A DNA stretch of 64,000 nucleotides from Microterricola gilva (GTDB taxonomy: Bacteria; Actinomycetota; Actinomycetes; Actinomycetales; Microbacteriaceae). Positions 16,550 to 25,217 of the stretch are shown here, piece after piece (the stretch's first letter is position 1; each line of letters opens with the position of its first letter). The position numbers and the translations under genes were made by a program. The stretch spans positions 3,596,001 through 3,660,000 of the forward strand of contig NZ_SHLC01000001.1 in assembly GCF_004217495.1 (NCBI RefSeq), written 5' to 3'. A model generated the notes under the pieces. The model had not been told where the DNA came from, ran no database searches, and saw nothing but the letters and a program-made list of their open reading frames with translations.

Positions 16550-17446
16550 ATGACCCAGACGAACGCGACCCAGACGACTTTCACGCTGAACAATGCAGTC
16601 ACGATTCCCGCCATCGGCCTCGGGGTGTTCCAGGCCTCTCCCGACGAGACCGCCGGCGCGGTTCAGGAGGCGCTTCGCGTCGGCTACCGCCACATCGACA
16701 CGGCCGCCGCCTACGGCAACGAAGCCGCAGTCGGGGCGGGCCTGCGTGCCTCGGGCGTCCCTCGCGACGAGGTGTTCATCGAGACGAAGGTCTGGATCAG
16801 TGACTACGGCTACGACACCACCCTGCACGCCTTCGAGAAGAGTGCGGCGAAGCTCGGTGTCGATTCCATCGACCTGCTCCTGTTGCACCAGCCGCTGCCG
16901 AGCGAGTTCACGCTCACGCTCGATGCCTACCGGGCGCTCGAGACGCTGCTCGCCGACGGAGCGGTGCGCGCGATCGGCGTCAGCAACTTCATGCCGGATC
17001 ACCTCGAGCGGCTGCTCGCCGAGACGAGCATCGTCCCCGCGGTCAATCAGATCGAGGTGCACCCCTACTTCCAGCAGCGGGAACTCCAGGCGCTGCACGC
17101 CCGGCACGGAATTCTCACCCAGGCCTGGTCGCCCATCGGCGGCATCACCTCGTACCGCGGCGGCGAGAAGAGCACCTTCGACGACGCGACGCTGCTCGCC
17201 ATCGCCGGGGAGCACGATAAGACCGTGGCGCAGGTGATGCTGCGCTGGCACCTGCAGCAGGGCCGCTCCGCGATTCCGAAGTCGGTCAGGGCCGCCCGCA
17301 TCGCCGAGAACATCGATGTCTTCGACTTCGAGCTCACGCCGCAGCAGCTGGCCGCCATTGATGCCCTCGACACCGGTACGCGCGGCGGGCCAGACCCCGA
17401 CAGCATCACCCTGGCCGCGTACGGCAGGCCCGTTCCCGAAGCCTGA
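16550..17446 (+). CDS. Aldo/keto reductase (2,5-diketo-gluconate reductase type)
   Basis: 298-aa NADPH-dependent reductase of the AKR5-like group, a TIM-barrel enzyme. The catalytic tetrad is visible as D and Y in YRHIDTAAAYGNE, K in FIETKVW and H in LLLLHQP. The cofactor-binding tail is PKSVRAARIAENIDVFDFEL. Length is slightly above the 275-aa norm. GGAG precedes ATG 16550. It is divergent from, and presumably repressed by, the neighbouring MmyB-like regulator. Substrates are broad in this family (aldehydes, keto sugars), so the natural one is not predicted. Confidence 0.92.
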   Translation: MTQTNATQTTFTLNNAVTIPAIGLGVFQASPDETAGAVQEALRVGYRHIDTAAAYGNEAAVGAGLRASGVPRDEVFIETKVWISDYGYDTTLHAFEKSAAKLGVDSIDLLLLHQPLPSEFTLTLDAYRALETLLADGAVRAIGVSNFMPDHLERLLAETSIVPAVNQIEVHPYFQQRELQALHARHGILTQAWSPIGGITSYRGGEKSTFDDATLLAIAGEHDKTVAQVMLRWHLQQGRSAIPKSVRAARIAENIDVFDFELTPQQLAAIDALDTGTRGGPDPDSITLAAYGRPVPEA

Positions 17447-17507
17447 GCGTCGTCGGCGCCCGCCCGCTCGGAAGCACGCCTCGACCGAGCGAGTGGGTGC
17501 GTGCGCC

Positions 17508-18812
17508 TCAGCGCACGGACTTGATGAATTGGTTGACGATGGCGCCGATGATCCCGACGATCGCACCGCCGATGAACAGGGCGGGGTAGTTGTTGAGTCC
17601 TCCGCCGATCGCGAGGAAGAGCGGGGCGGTCACGGGGACCAGGGTCTGCGGGAGCACGTTGGCGAGGTGCAGCACGCCCATGTCCTTGCCGACATCCGAA
17701 CGCGACGGGAGCACCTCAGCGATGAGCGCCTGGTCCACAGCGAGATAGACACCCAGAGCCAGCCCGGCGATGCCGGCGGCGATCGCGAAGACCGCGAAGC
17801 TCGGCGCGACGGCCGCGAGGATGTGCGCAAGCGCGAGGATGATCGCCGAGACGAGAACGAACACCTTTCGGCGCGCGAGGCGGTCAGAGAGGAAGCCGAC
17901 CGTGATGCTCATCACCGTCGTCGTGACCGCGGTGATGATGCTCAGCTGCAGGATCGCCGGCCCGACCGTGGCCTCGGTGAACCCGAAGCGGTCCATCAGG
18001 AAGTACAGCTGGTAGCTGGAGAGCGTCATGTTGCCGAACATCACGAGGAAGCGCGAGACCCACGCGAGCGCGAAATCGGGTGCCTTGCGCGGGCTCGTCC
18101 AGAACGCCTTGATGAACAGGAGCAGGCTGAACGGCGCGACGTCCTCCTTGGCCTGCGTGCGATCGCGCAGCACGAGAAGGAAGATCACGATGGTGATCGC
18201 GAAGACGATGCCGGGGATCAGGATGGCCATGGTCACGTCGGGGAGGAAGGCCTGGGCGAGGGCTGCTCCGCCGACGGCGGCGAAGGTGTGGGTGAGTCCG
18301 AGCAGGCCGGACACCCGGCCGAGTTGCTTCTGCGGGACCTGGTCTGGCACGACAGGGTTGAGGCCGGAGAGCAGGATGTTGAACGTCAGCTGCGTGAGTG
18401 CCCAGGCGACGACAATGGTGGGAATGGAATCGGCGAAGGCGAGGAAGACGAGGCTGAGCAACCCGGTGAGCATGCCGCCCAGGATCCAGGGCTTGCGCAT
18501 GCCCCAGCGGCTGGTCGTTCGGTCGCTGAGCGCGCCGAAGATGTTCTGAGCGACGAGTGCGACGAAGGCTCCGACGCCGAGCACCAGTGAGAGGCTGACG
18601 GCCTTGTTCTCCGGGTCGATCTGGTTGATCTTGAGGGCCAGCGTGATCGACGTGGCCGGCATCAGAGCGAGCCAGGTGCCGAACATGGCGAAGAAGATCG
18701 ATGTCTGGAATCCGCGCGATACCGGCTTCAGTGGGCGACCGAGTGCGTCGGTGTCGGTCGATACGGCGCTGTCGCGGAGGGATTCGGCGGTGGGGGAGGC
18801 AGTTGGTTCCAC
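17508..18812 (-). CDS. MFS transporter, sugar-type, TetR-controlled
   Basis: 434-aa major facilitator with 12 predicted membrane helices after a 35-residue polar N-terminus. The A-motif between TM2 and TM3 reads GALSDRTTSRWGMRKP and a second copy GFLSDRLARRK follows TM8, the usual internal duplication. The resemblance is to glycoside/pentoside symporter-like MFS proteins, but the substrate is unknown. GTG 18812 is chosen; longer in-frame extensions would run into the divergent TetR gene. A perfect -10 (TATACT, minus strand 18852-18847) lies next to the operator at 18853-18878. Context with a sulfatase and GH3 suggests uptake of a sulfated or aryl glycoside product. Confidence 0.85.
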   Translation of the reverse strand: MEPTASPTAESLRDSAVSTDTDALGRPLKPVSRGFQTSIFFAMFGTWLALMPATSITLALKINQIDPENKAVSLSLVLGVGAFVALVAQNIFGALSDRTTSRWGMRKPWILGGMLTGLLSLVFLAFADSIPTIVVAWALTQLTFNILLSGLNPVVPDQVPQKQLGRVSGLLGLTHTFAAVGGAALAQAFLPDVTMAILIPGIVFAITIVIFLLVLRDRTQAKEDVAPFSLLLFIKAFWTSPRKAPDFALAWVSRFLVMFGNMTLSSYQLYFLMDRFGFTEATVGPAILQLSIITAVTTTVMSITVGFLSDRLARRKVFVLVSAIILALAHILAAVAPSFAVFAIAAGIAGLALGVYLAVDQALIAEVLPSRSDVGKDMGVLHLANVLPQTLVPVTAPLFLAIGGGLNNYPALFIGGAIVGIIGAIVNQFIKSVR

Positions 18813-18852
18813 GGCTTTGTGGCCTTTCTCGGTGAGGGTGTCGCAAGTATAC

Positions 18853-18878
18853 ATACCTACCGAGTGTTCGGGAGATAT
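18853..18878. promoter_or_regulatory. TetR operator 1 in the MFS/TetR divergent promoter
   Basis: A 26-bp imperfect palindrome (18 of 26 positions symmetric) with core CCGA-GTGT-TCGG. It shares the string CTACCGAGTGTTC with operator 2 upstream of the sulfatase gene, in the opposite orientation. It abuts the -10 of the MFS gene and precedes the TetR start at 18909. Confidence 0.7.
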
Positions 18879-18908
18879 AGATCCGGAGAGGCGGACTACG
18901 ATCAGAGC

Positions 18909-19532
18909 GTGAGTATCGAAGAGAACAAACGAGTTGACGGTCAGGTGCGGGCAACACGGACGCCTCGTGCCAAGCGGAGAGAGCAGATCGTCGAGACCGC
19001 CGTCGAGGTGTTCGGGCGCCAGGGCTACCGGCAGGGCTCGCTGAAGGATGTCGCGGACGCGGTCGGGCTGACGGCGCAGGGCCTGCTGCATCACTTCCCG
19101 ACCAAGGAGGCCCTCCTGATGGCCACTCTGGACCATCGGGGGATGGCGCATCTCGACGCGATGAATCGCGCGAAGCCCGGCGCTGGCTTCACCGCGGTCG
19201 GTCGGTACATCCTTCAGGAGAATCTCGAGCACCCCGGATTCATGCGGCTCTACATCACCCTGTCCGCCGAGGCGACCGACCCGGAGCATCCGGCGCACGA
19301 GTACTTCGTTGCCCGATACGAGCGCAGTCGGGAGCTCTTCATGGATGCCTTCCGGGATGGCGTCCAGGCCGGCGAGATCGACTCGTCGATTGACGCCGAC
19401 CTCGCGGCGAGTCAGCTGGTCGCGATGATGGACGGGCTCCAGTTGCAGAAGCTTCTCCGGCCGGAACTCGACGTGTTGAAGACTTACGACGATGCGGTTC
19501 ACCGCCTCCTCGGAGTGCGCGTGGGGAGCTGA
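18909..19532 (+). CDS. TetR/AcrR-family regulator of the sulfatase/GH3/MFS cluster
   Basis: 207-aa TetR repressor. The N-terminal HTH is AKRREQIVETAVEVFGRQGY, then RQGSLKDVADAVGLTAQGLL and HHFPTKEALL, with recognition helix LTAQGLLHHF. The C-terminal ligand domain (about 60-207) contains MNRAKPGAGFTAVGRYILQE and FVARYERSRELFMDAFRDGV. GTG 18909 is preferred; upstream in-frame codons lie inside the operator. Related operators on both sides (18853-18878 and 19564-19595) predict that it represses itself, the MFS gene and the sulfatase-GH3 operon. The inducer is probably a product of those enzymes. Confidence 0.88.
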   Translation: MSIEENKRVDGQVRATRTPRAKRREQIVETAVEVFGRQGYRQGSLKDVADAVGLTAQGLLHHFPTKEALLMATLDHRGMAHLDAMNRAKPGAGFTAVGRYILQENLEHPGFMRLYITLSAEATDPEHPAHEYFVARYERSRELFMDAFRDGVQAGEIDSSIDADLAASQLVAMMDGLQLQKLLRPELDVLKTYDDAVHRLLGVRVGS

Positions 19533-19563
19533 ATCCGCTCGGGGTGAATGCCACGATCCGTCT

Positions 19564-19595
19564 GCTATAACTAATGAACACTCGGTAGTTATAGC
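19564..19595. promoter_or_regulatory. TetR operator 2 overlapping the sulfatase promoter
   Basis: Outer arms GCTATAACTA and TAGTTATAGC (10 bp, perfect) flank a 12-nt core holding the same GAACACTCGG string as operator 1. A -10-like TATAAC (19566-19571) lies inside the left arm, so repressor binding would occlude RNA polymerase. Confidence 0.75.
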
Positions 19596-19609
19596 GAAAG
19601 GCGCAGGAC

Positions 19610-21481
19610 GTGGGAACAGGAACATCGCCGAACATTCTCTGGATCGTCAGTGAGGACTGCCCACCGTGGCTCGGCGCCTACGGCGACGCCCTCGCCGCGA
19701 CGCCGAACCTCGATGCCCTTGCGGAACGGGGCACGCTGTTCGAGCGCGCATACAGCGCGGCACCCGTGTGCTCGCCCGCTCGATTCGGGATGCTGACCGG
19801 TGTCGCGCCGGAGAGCCACTCGCCGGCCGACCGGATGCGTTCCGCGGCCGAGCGCCCGAGCTGGATGCGCACCTATCCGGAGCTCCTGCGGGAGCACGGG
19901 TACTACTGCACGAACAACGCGAAGACGGACTACAACCTCGACGTCGACGCCCACTCGTTGTGGGATGACAGCTCCACCGCCGCGCACTGGCGCAACCGCC
20001 CAGACGGCAGCCCGTTCCTGGCGGTGTTCAACTTCGATGCCACCCACGAATCCGCGCTCTTCGGTGCAGAGTCGGCGCTCTCGCAGGCGATCTCCCAGTT
20101 CGCCCCGCAGATGGTCTCGACGTTTGAGCCGGCGGTTCCCCTCGACGAGGTGCGCCTCCCGGCCTATCTGCCGGACACCGAGGAGATCCGGGCCGACTTC
20201 GCCCGTTACTACGCGGCCATCGTGCAGATGGACGCCTTTGTCGGCAGGCTGATCGACGAGCTCCGCGACGACGGGCTCGAAGGCGACACCGTCATCCTCT
20301 ACACCTCCGACCACGGCGGAGTCACGCCGCGGAGCAAGCGCTACTGCTACGAGGAGGGGCTCCACGTGCCGCTCATCGTCGCGGCGCCGCCTCGCTTCGC
20401 GGGGGAGTTCCCGCCGGGAGCGCGCACAGGGTCGCCGGTGACGACGCTCTCCATCGTGCCGACGGTCTACGCCCTGGCCGACATCGACTGCCCTGCACAC
20501 GTTCAGCAGCCGCCGCTCGGCGACTTCGTGGCGGACGACGAGAGCTATGCCTTCGGTGGCCGCAACCGCATGGACGAGCGGTTCGACCTCGTGCGCACCG
20601 TGCGCAGCAAGCGCTACCGCTACCTGCGCAACTACACGCCGCACCGCCCCGTCATCCAGCACCAGGCCTTCGCGTGGAACGCGGCCGGGTATCAATCCTG
20701 GGAGCGCGAGCACGACGCGGGGAGGCTCAACCCCGCGCAGGGGCAGTGGTGGCAGCCGAAGCCGGCCGTCGAGCTCTACGACCTCGATGCGGATCCGGAC
20801 GAGGTCAACAATCTCGCCGGCCGGGTCGAGCTTGCGGATGTCGAGGCCGAGCTGCGCCGGCGGCTGCGGGAGCGCACGCTCGAGGTCAATGACAACGGCT
20901 TCCTCGCCGATGACTCGGCGCAGCTCGGCTACGACAACAGCCGCGTGCCGGGTGCCTACCCGCTCGCCGAGGTCCTGGACCTCGCGGATGCCGGACTCGA
21001 ACGCGACGTCAGGCACACCGCGCGCTTCGTCGCGGCGCTCGAGAGCCCGGACCCGACCATCCGGCGCTGGGGTGCGATCGGGCTGCTGGGCCTGGCCCCC
21101 GCCATCGCCGGCGCCGAGGACGCTCTGCGCCGGGCCGCGGAGGACGCCGTCGCGTCCGTGAGCATCCCCGCCGCCGAGGCGCTGGCGCGCACCGGCAACG
21201 ACCCGGCCGCCTACGAGGTCATCGCCCGATGGGCCGGCGACGGCGAGGACGTCGGAGTGCGGCTCGAGGCCGTCAACGCCCTCAGCTATCTGGACCCGGA
21301 ACTCGTCCGGCACCACCGCGAGGTCGTCGACGCCGCCGCGGAGCACCCGTCCGAGTACCTGAGGAGCGCGGGGCGCTACCTCGCGCTCACGCTCGACGGC
21401 AGCTACACGCCGAGCTCGCCGGTCTACTCGCTCGGCGGAGACATCCTGGCGCTCATGCGCACCGCTCAGATCGCCGGCTGA
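19610..21481 (+). CDS. Type I sulfatase (arylsulfatase/heparan N-sulfatase-like) with C-terminal HEAT-like region
   Basis: 623-aa formylglycine-dependent sulfatase. The N-terminal NILWIVSEDCPPWLG supplies a metal-binding acidic residue. The maturation motif is C54-S-P-A-R, whose Cys must be oxidised to formylglycine by FGE (not in this window). ILYTSDHGG supplies the second metal-site D and H. The region after about residue 450 (IRRWGAIGLLGLAPAIAGAE, VRLEAVNALSYLDPELV) looks like HEAT-repeat helices, as in large SGSH-like sulfatases. No signal peptide is seen, so it acts in the cytoplasm on an imported substrate. It forms an operon with the GH3 gene 42 nt downstream, behind operator 2. Confidence 0.92.
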   Translation: MGTGTSPNILWIVSEDCPPWLGAYGDALAATPNLDALAERGTLFERAYSAAPVCSPARFGMLTGVAPESHSPADRMRSAAERPSWMRTYPELLREHGYYCTNNAKTDYNLDVDAHSLWDDSSTAAHWRNRPDGSPFLAVFNFDATHESALFGAESALSQAISQFAPQMVSTFEPAVPLDEVRLPAYLPDTEEIRADFARYYAAIVQMDAFVGRLIDELRDDGLEGDTVILYTSDHGGVTPRSKRYCYEEGLHVPLIVAAPPRFAGEFPPGARTGSPVTTLSIVPTVYALADIDCPAHVQQPPLGDFVADDESYAFGGRNRMDERFDLVRTVRSKRYRYLRNYTPHRPVIQHQAFAWNAAGYQSWEREHDAGRLNPAQGQWWQPKPAVELYDLDADPDEVNNLAGRVELADVEAELRRRLRERTLEVNDNGFLADDSAQLGYDNSRVPGAYPLAEVLDLADAGLERDVRHTARFVAALESPDPTIRRWGAIGLLGLAPAIAGAEDALRRAAEDAVASVSIPAAEALARTGNDPAAYEVIARWAGDGEDVGVRLEAVNALSYLDPELVRHHREVVDAAAEHPSEYLRSAGRYLALTLDGSYTPSSPVYSLGGDILALMRTAQIAG

Positions 21482-21523
21482 CCATTGCCCATCCCACCCA
21501 CTCGCTCTCACAAAGGATTCACG

Positions 21524-23983
21524 ATGCCACTGACCTCCCCGTTCCTGACCGAGCTGCTCCAGCGCCTGACGCTGGAACAGAAGGTGCGGCTGCTCACCGG
21601 AGCCTCCACCTGGTCACTGCACGACGAACCGGCCATCGGCCTCAGGGCGATCGTCGTCTCTGACGGTCCGACGGGGGTGCGGGGTTCGTCATTCGACGAC
21701 CGCGATCCGTCGGCGAGTCTGCCGTCGGCGACATCCGTTGCAGCTAGCTGGGATCGTGACCTCGTGCGCCGGCTGGGCCGCCTGATCGCCTCGGAAGCGC
21801 GCAGCAAGGGCGTCGATGTCGTGCTCGGGCCGACGGTCAACCTGCACCGCTCGCCACGCGGCGGTCGCCACTTCGAGGCCTTCAGCGAGGACCCGTTCCT
21901 CACCGGCGAAATGGGTGCAGCCTACGTCGCCAGCGTGCAGGCGCACGGCGTCGCGACCACGCCCAAGCACTACGTCGCGAACGACAGCGAGACCGAGCGC
22001 ATGACCGTCGACGTGCGTGCAGCAGAGCGCACACTCCGCGAGCTCTACCTTGCCCCGTTCGAGCGAATGGTGGACGAGGGGACTTGGTTGGTGATGTCGG
22101 CGTACAACTCCGTGGATGGCGTCACGATGACCGAGAACGAGCTGCTTCGCGAGCCGCTCAAGACGGAGTGGGGCTTTGACGGCGTCGTCATCTCCGACTG
22201 GACGGCGGTGCGCGACACCGTGCCGTCGGCCAACTCGGGGCAGGACCTCGCCATGCCAGGACCTGACGGCGCGTGGGGCCAGGCGTTGGTCGACGCGGTC
22301 AAGGATGGCCGTGTCTCCGAGGCGGCCGTCGACGACAAGGTGCTGCGCCTCCTCCTGCTCGCCTCCCGGGTCGGAGCGCTCGAAGACGGTCCGGCCGAGG
22401 TTGCTGTCGAACCCTGGGTCGATGCGGATGTCGTCGCCCTGCTCCGTGAGGCCGCGGCCGACGGAATGGTCCTCGCCCGCAACGACGGCACCCTGCCCTG
22501 TGCGCCGCGGGCGGGGCTGACGATCGCTGCGATCGGCCAACATGCCGTTCGACCGCGCAACCAGGGCGGCGGCTCGGCCACGGTCTTCCCCTCCCACGTC
22601 GTATCGCCCCTCGACGGCCTGCGGGCCGCCTACGGTGATGACGCCGTCCGGTTCGCCGCCGGGCTGCCCCCGCAGGACGAGCTGCGACCGTTCCCGCGCA
22701 CGGCGTTGTTTGAGGAGCGGAGCGGAGACGGCGGCGTCCACGTCCGCTTCCTCGATGCCGACGGTGCGGAGTTCGCCACCGAGGACTTTCCCAGTGGCCG
22801 CCTCACCTGGATCAACGACAGCAACGTCGGGACGGCAGCGACCGTTGAGATCAGCGCCCGATTCGTGGCCGCACGCGACGGCGAGCATGAGCTCGGATTC
22901 GCCGGCCTCGGCCTGTTCCGATTCGACCTGGACGGCGCGACTGTCTTCTCCGGTCCCGTGCTCCCCGAGGCGGAAGACTTCGTCGCGGCGCTGCTGAACC
23001 CGCCGCATCGGGTGTTCACGCTCGAGCTGCGGGAAGGCCAGTCGGTCGAGCTGCTGCTCAGCTACACCCCCCAGTTCGACGTCGGCATGTCGTTCGCGCA
23101 CATCCTGCTCGGAGAGAAGGACCTCTTCGGCGACCCCCAGGAGGAGCTCGAACGCGCCGTCGAGCTTGCCGCCACGAGCGACGTCGCGGTGGTCGTGGTC
23201 GGCACGACGGAGGCACTGGAATCCGAGGGCTTCGACCGCCCGAGCCTCGCTCTGCCCGCGGGGCAGGACGAACTCGTGCGCCGGGTGAGTGCGGTGAACA
23301 AGCGCACCGTCGTCGTCGTGAACTCCGGTGCCCCGGTGGCGATGCCCTGGATCGACGAGGTGGCCGCCGTCATCCTCGCCTGGTTCCCCGGGCAGGAGTT
23401 CGGCAGCGCGCTGGCCGACGTGCTCTCCGGCGAGCGGGAACCGGGTGGCCGGATGCCGACGAGCTGGGCGGCGCGCGACGAGGACGTTCCCGTTTGGAAC
23501 GTCGAACCCGTTGACGGTCAACTGGCCTACGCGGAGGGTGTGAACGTCGGCTACCGCGCGTGGCTGCGGCAGCAGCGCCAGGGCGGGGCCGCGCCGGCGC
23601 TGCCGTTCGGGTCCGGGCTCGGCTACACCAGCTGGGAGCTCGGCGCACTCGAGGTGGTCGGCGCCGGGGAAGCCGTCGTGGCCGAGATCGACGTCACGAA
23701 CACCGGTGCGCGCGCCGGAAAGCACATCGTCCAGGCCTACCTGTCCGGGCCTGGCGGCTCGGCGATCGACCGACCGATCGCCTGGCTCGCCGGCTTTGCC
23801 GTCGTTCGCGCGGATGCCGGTGAAACCGTGACCGCACGCATCCCCATTCCGGTGCGAGCGTTCCAGCACTGGGACGCGGACCGGCGGCAGTGGGCGAGCG
23901 AGGGTGGCACCTTCACCCTGCGGCTTGCGAGCTCGGTCGTCGACCCCGGGCGGTCAACCGGCGTCGAGATGAACGCGTCCTGA
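21524..23983 (+). CDS. GH3 beta-glycosidase with PA14 insert
   Basis: 819-aa glycoside hydrolase family 3 enzyme of the BglB/PA14 type. The TIM-barrel domain shows GPTVNLHRSPRGGRHFEAFS, then EDPFLTGEMGAAYV and TPKHYVANDSE; the nucleophile is D225 in VISDWTAV. The alpha/beta sandwich domain follows (GGGSATVFPSHVVSPLDGL). A PA14-like insert covers roughly residues 400-530 and a fibronectin III-like tail closes the protein (DVTNTGARAGKHIVQAYLSG). No secretion signal is present. RBS AAAGGA precedes ATG 21524. Co-transcribed with the sulfatase, it probably removes a beta-linked sugar after desulfation. Confidence 0.93.
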   Translation: MPLTSPFLTELLQRLTLEQKVRLLTGASTWSLHDEPAIGLRAIVVSDGPTGVRGSSFDDRDPSASLPSATSVAASWDRDLVRRLGRLIASEARSKGVDVVLGPTVNLHRSPRGGRHFEAFSEDPFLTGEMGAAYVASVQAHGVATTPKHYVANDSETERMTVDVRAAERTLRELYLAPFERMVDEGTWLVMSAYNSVDGVTMTENELLREPLKTEWGFDGVVISDWTAVRDTVPSANSGQDLAMPGPDGAWGQALVDAVKDGRVSEAAVDDKVLRLLLLASRVGALEDGPAEVAVEPWVDADVVALLREAAADGMVLARNDGTLPCAPRAGLTIAAIGQHAVRPRNQGGGSATVFPSHVVSPLDGLRAAYGDDAVRFAAGLPPQDELRPFPRTALFEERSGDGGVHVRFLDADGAEFATEDFPSGRLTWINDSNVGTAATVEISARFVAARDGEHELGFAGLGLFRFDLDGATVFSGPVLPEAEDFVAALLNPPHRVFTLELREGQSVELLLSYTPQFDVGMSFAHILLGEKDLFGDPQEELERAVELAATSDVAVVVVGTTEALESEGFDRPSLALPAGQDELVRRVSAVNKRTVVVVNSGAPVAMPWIDEVAAVILAWFPGQEFGSALADVLSGEREPGGRMPTSWAARDEDVPVWNVEPVDGQLAYAEGVNVGYRAWLRQQRQGGAAPALPFGSGLGYTSWELGALEVVGAGEAVVAEIDVTNTGARAGKHIVQAYLSGPGGSAIDRPIAWLAGFAVVRADAGETVTARIPIPVRAFQHWDADRRQWASEGGTFTLRLASSVVDPGRSTGVEMNAS

Positions 23984-24000
23984 CTCGACTTGGCTGAAAA

Positions 24001-24044
24001 GGCCGGGGCAGCCCTCCGTACTGGCGGGCGGGGCTGCCTCGGCC
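24001..24044 (+). terminator. Terminator after the sulfatase-GH3 operon
   Basis: 14-bp G+C-rich arms (24001-24014 and 24031-24044, one mismatch) around a 16-nt loop, placed 18 nt after the GH3 stop. There is no strong T run, as is common in high-GC genomes. Confidence 0.6.
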
Positions 24045-24055
24045 GGCGCGGGCGG

Positions 24056-24084
24056 TTGCGTCGGTACAGTCAGCGCTGTACTGT
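24056..24084 (+). promoter_or_regulatory. cmtR promoter with dyad operator in the spacer
   Basis: -35 TTGCGT (24056-24061), 17-nt spacer and -10 TACTGT (24079-24084) place the transcript start at the ATG (24091), so the message is probably leaderless. The dyad GTACAG-N6-CTGTAC (24064-24081) fills the spacer and should be the metal-sensor operator. An overlapping ACAGT...ACTGT dyad is also visible. Confidence 0.7.
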
Positions 24085-24090
24085 CGCACC

Positions 24091-24444
24091 ATGCAGTCCA
24101 CCAGCACTCGCCTCGACGCCATGAACCGGCTGGGCCGCGCCATGGCCGACCCGACGCGCTCGCGCATCCTCCTGGCCCTGCTCGACGGGCCGGGCTATCC
24201 GGCCGCGCTGGCCGACGCTCTGGCCCTCACCCGGCAGAACGTGTCGAACCACCTGACGTGCCTGCGCGACTGCGGGATCGTGACGGCCGAGCCCGAGGGG
24301 CGCCAGACGCGCTACGAGATCTCGGATCCACACATCACGCGCTCCCTCGGCGCGCTCGTCGACGTCGTTCTCGCCGTCGACGAATCGGCCCCGTGCCAGG
24401 ACGCGGGCTGCCCGATTCCGGGGTGCTGCGAGGCGTCCGGATGA
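24091..24444 (+). CDS. cmtR: CmtR-type ArsR/SmtB metal sensor
   Basis: 117-aa winged-helix repressor closely resembling mycobacterial CmtR, which senses Cd(II)/Pb(II). LTCLRDCGIV holds the two helix-4 cysteines, and the C-terminal tail APCQDAGCPIPGCCEASG supplies additional cysteines where CmtR uses Cys102. The HTH is LALTRQNVSNHLTCLRDCG. ATG 24091 overlies a leaderless promoter whose spacer holds the operator. The stop overlaps the CDF transporter ATG by 4 nt, so sensor and efflux pump are coupled. Metal binding should release the operator. Cys-rich tails can also bind Zn or Ni, so Cd/Pb is the best but not the only reading. Confidence 0.88.
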   Translation: MQSTSTRLDAMNRLGRAMADPTRSRILLALLDGPGYPAALADALALTRQNVSNHLTCLRDCGIVTAEPEGRQTRYEISDPHITRSLGALVDVVLAVDESAPCQDAGCPIPGCCEASG

Positions 24445-25112
24445 CGGCGTCGAACCGCGCAACGCCCGCGCCGGAGCGCACGGCGCTGCTGCGCCGCCGC
24501 ATCCGCTGGATCGTCGGCATCACCATCGGGTACAACCTCGTCGAAGCCGGCGTCTCGATCCTCGCGGGCGCCGCGGCATCCTCGGTCGCGCTCATCGGCT
24601 TCGGACTGGACTCGCTGGTCGAAGTGCTCTCGGCCGCCGCCGTCGCCTGGCAGTTCTCCCGGGCGGACCCGGAGAAGTACGAGAAGGGCACGCTGCGCGT
24701 CATCGCGTTCGCCTTCTTCGCGCTCGCCGCCTATGTCAGCGTCAGCGCCGTGCTCACGCTGTCCGGGGCGGTGGAGCCGCAGCACAGCCCGCTCGGCATC
24801 GTGATCACGGCGATCAGCGTCGTCGTCATGCCCGTTCTCTCCTGGATCGAGCGGAGAACCGGCCGCGAGCTCGGCTCCGCGACGGCGGTCGCCGACTCCA
24901 AGCAGACGCTGCTCTGCACCTACCTCTCGGCCGCCGTGCTGCTCGGGCTGCTCCTCAACTCCACGCTCGGGTGGGGGTGGGCCGACCCGATTGCCGCGCT
25001 GGTGATCGCCGGATTCGCCGTGCGCGAAGGCATCGAGGCGTGGAGGGGTGACACCTGCGCGACCCCGGTCGGGATGCTCCTGGAGGAGGACGCCGGCCAC
25101 GAGGCACCCTAG
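24441..25112 (+). CDS. Cation diffusion facilitator-family transporter
   Basis: 223-aa CDF-like antiporter with about six membrane helices. The metal-site helices appear as ALIGFGLDSLVEVLSAAAVAW (D and E in place of the classical HxxxD) and TAVADSKQTLLCTYLSAAV (D, K). The C-terminal cytoplasmic domain is almost absent, unlike longer CDF proteins. This short form is commonly found with CmtR-type regulators in actinobacteria. It overlaps cmtR by 4 nt. Expected role: export of Cd(II), Pb(II) or Zn(II) driven by the proton gradient. Confidence 0.85.
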   Translation: MTASNRATPAPERTALLRRRIRWIVGITIGYNLVEAGVSILAGAAASSVALIGFGLDSLVEVLSAAAVAWQFSRADPEKYEKGTLRVIAFAFFALAAYVSVSAVLTLSGAVEPQHSPLGIVITAISVVVMPVLSWIERRTGRELGSATAVADSKQTLLCTYLSAAVLLGLLLNSTLGWGWADPIAALVIAGFAVREGIEAWRGDTCATPVGMLLEEDAGHEAP

Positions 25113-25133
25113 CGAGCGCTCGCAATACGCAGA

Positions 25134-25191
25134 AGAGGTGGCGCGAGCCGTGCTTCCCGCCTGCGCGGAGAGCACGATTCACGCCACCTCT
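25134..25191. terminator. Large hairpin between convergent CDF and SDR genes
   Basis: Outer 10-bp arms 25134-25143 and 25182-25191 pair perfectly and an inner 6-bp stem (25149-25154 with 25171-25176) stacks inside. Position between convergent genes supports a bidirectional terminator. Confidence 0.6.
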
Positions 25192-25217
25192 GGGGTGCCG
25201 GGCGACTGGCCCCTGGC

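Noticed and set aside
18813-19625. An N-terminal extension of the MFS protein of about 270 residues
   Set aside because: It runs antisense through the whole TetR gene and both operators; GTG 18812 with the upstream TATACT promoter fits the family length.
19589-21511. A 640-codon open frame antisense to the sulfatase gene, and similar long antisense frames at 21689-23869, 53350-55953 and 61407-63434
   Set aside because: They mirror the third-position G/C bias of the real genes, have no ribosome sites, no recognisable domains and Arg/Ala/Gly-heavy composition.
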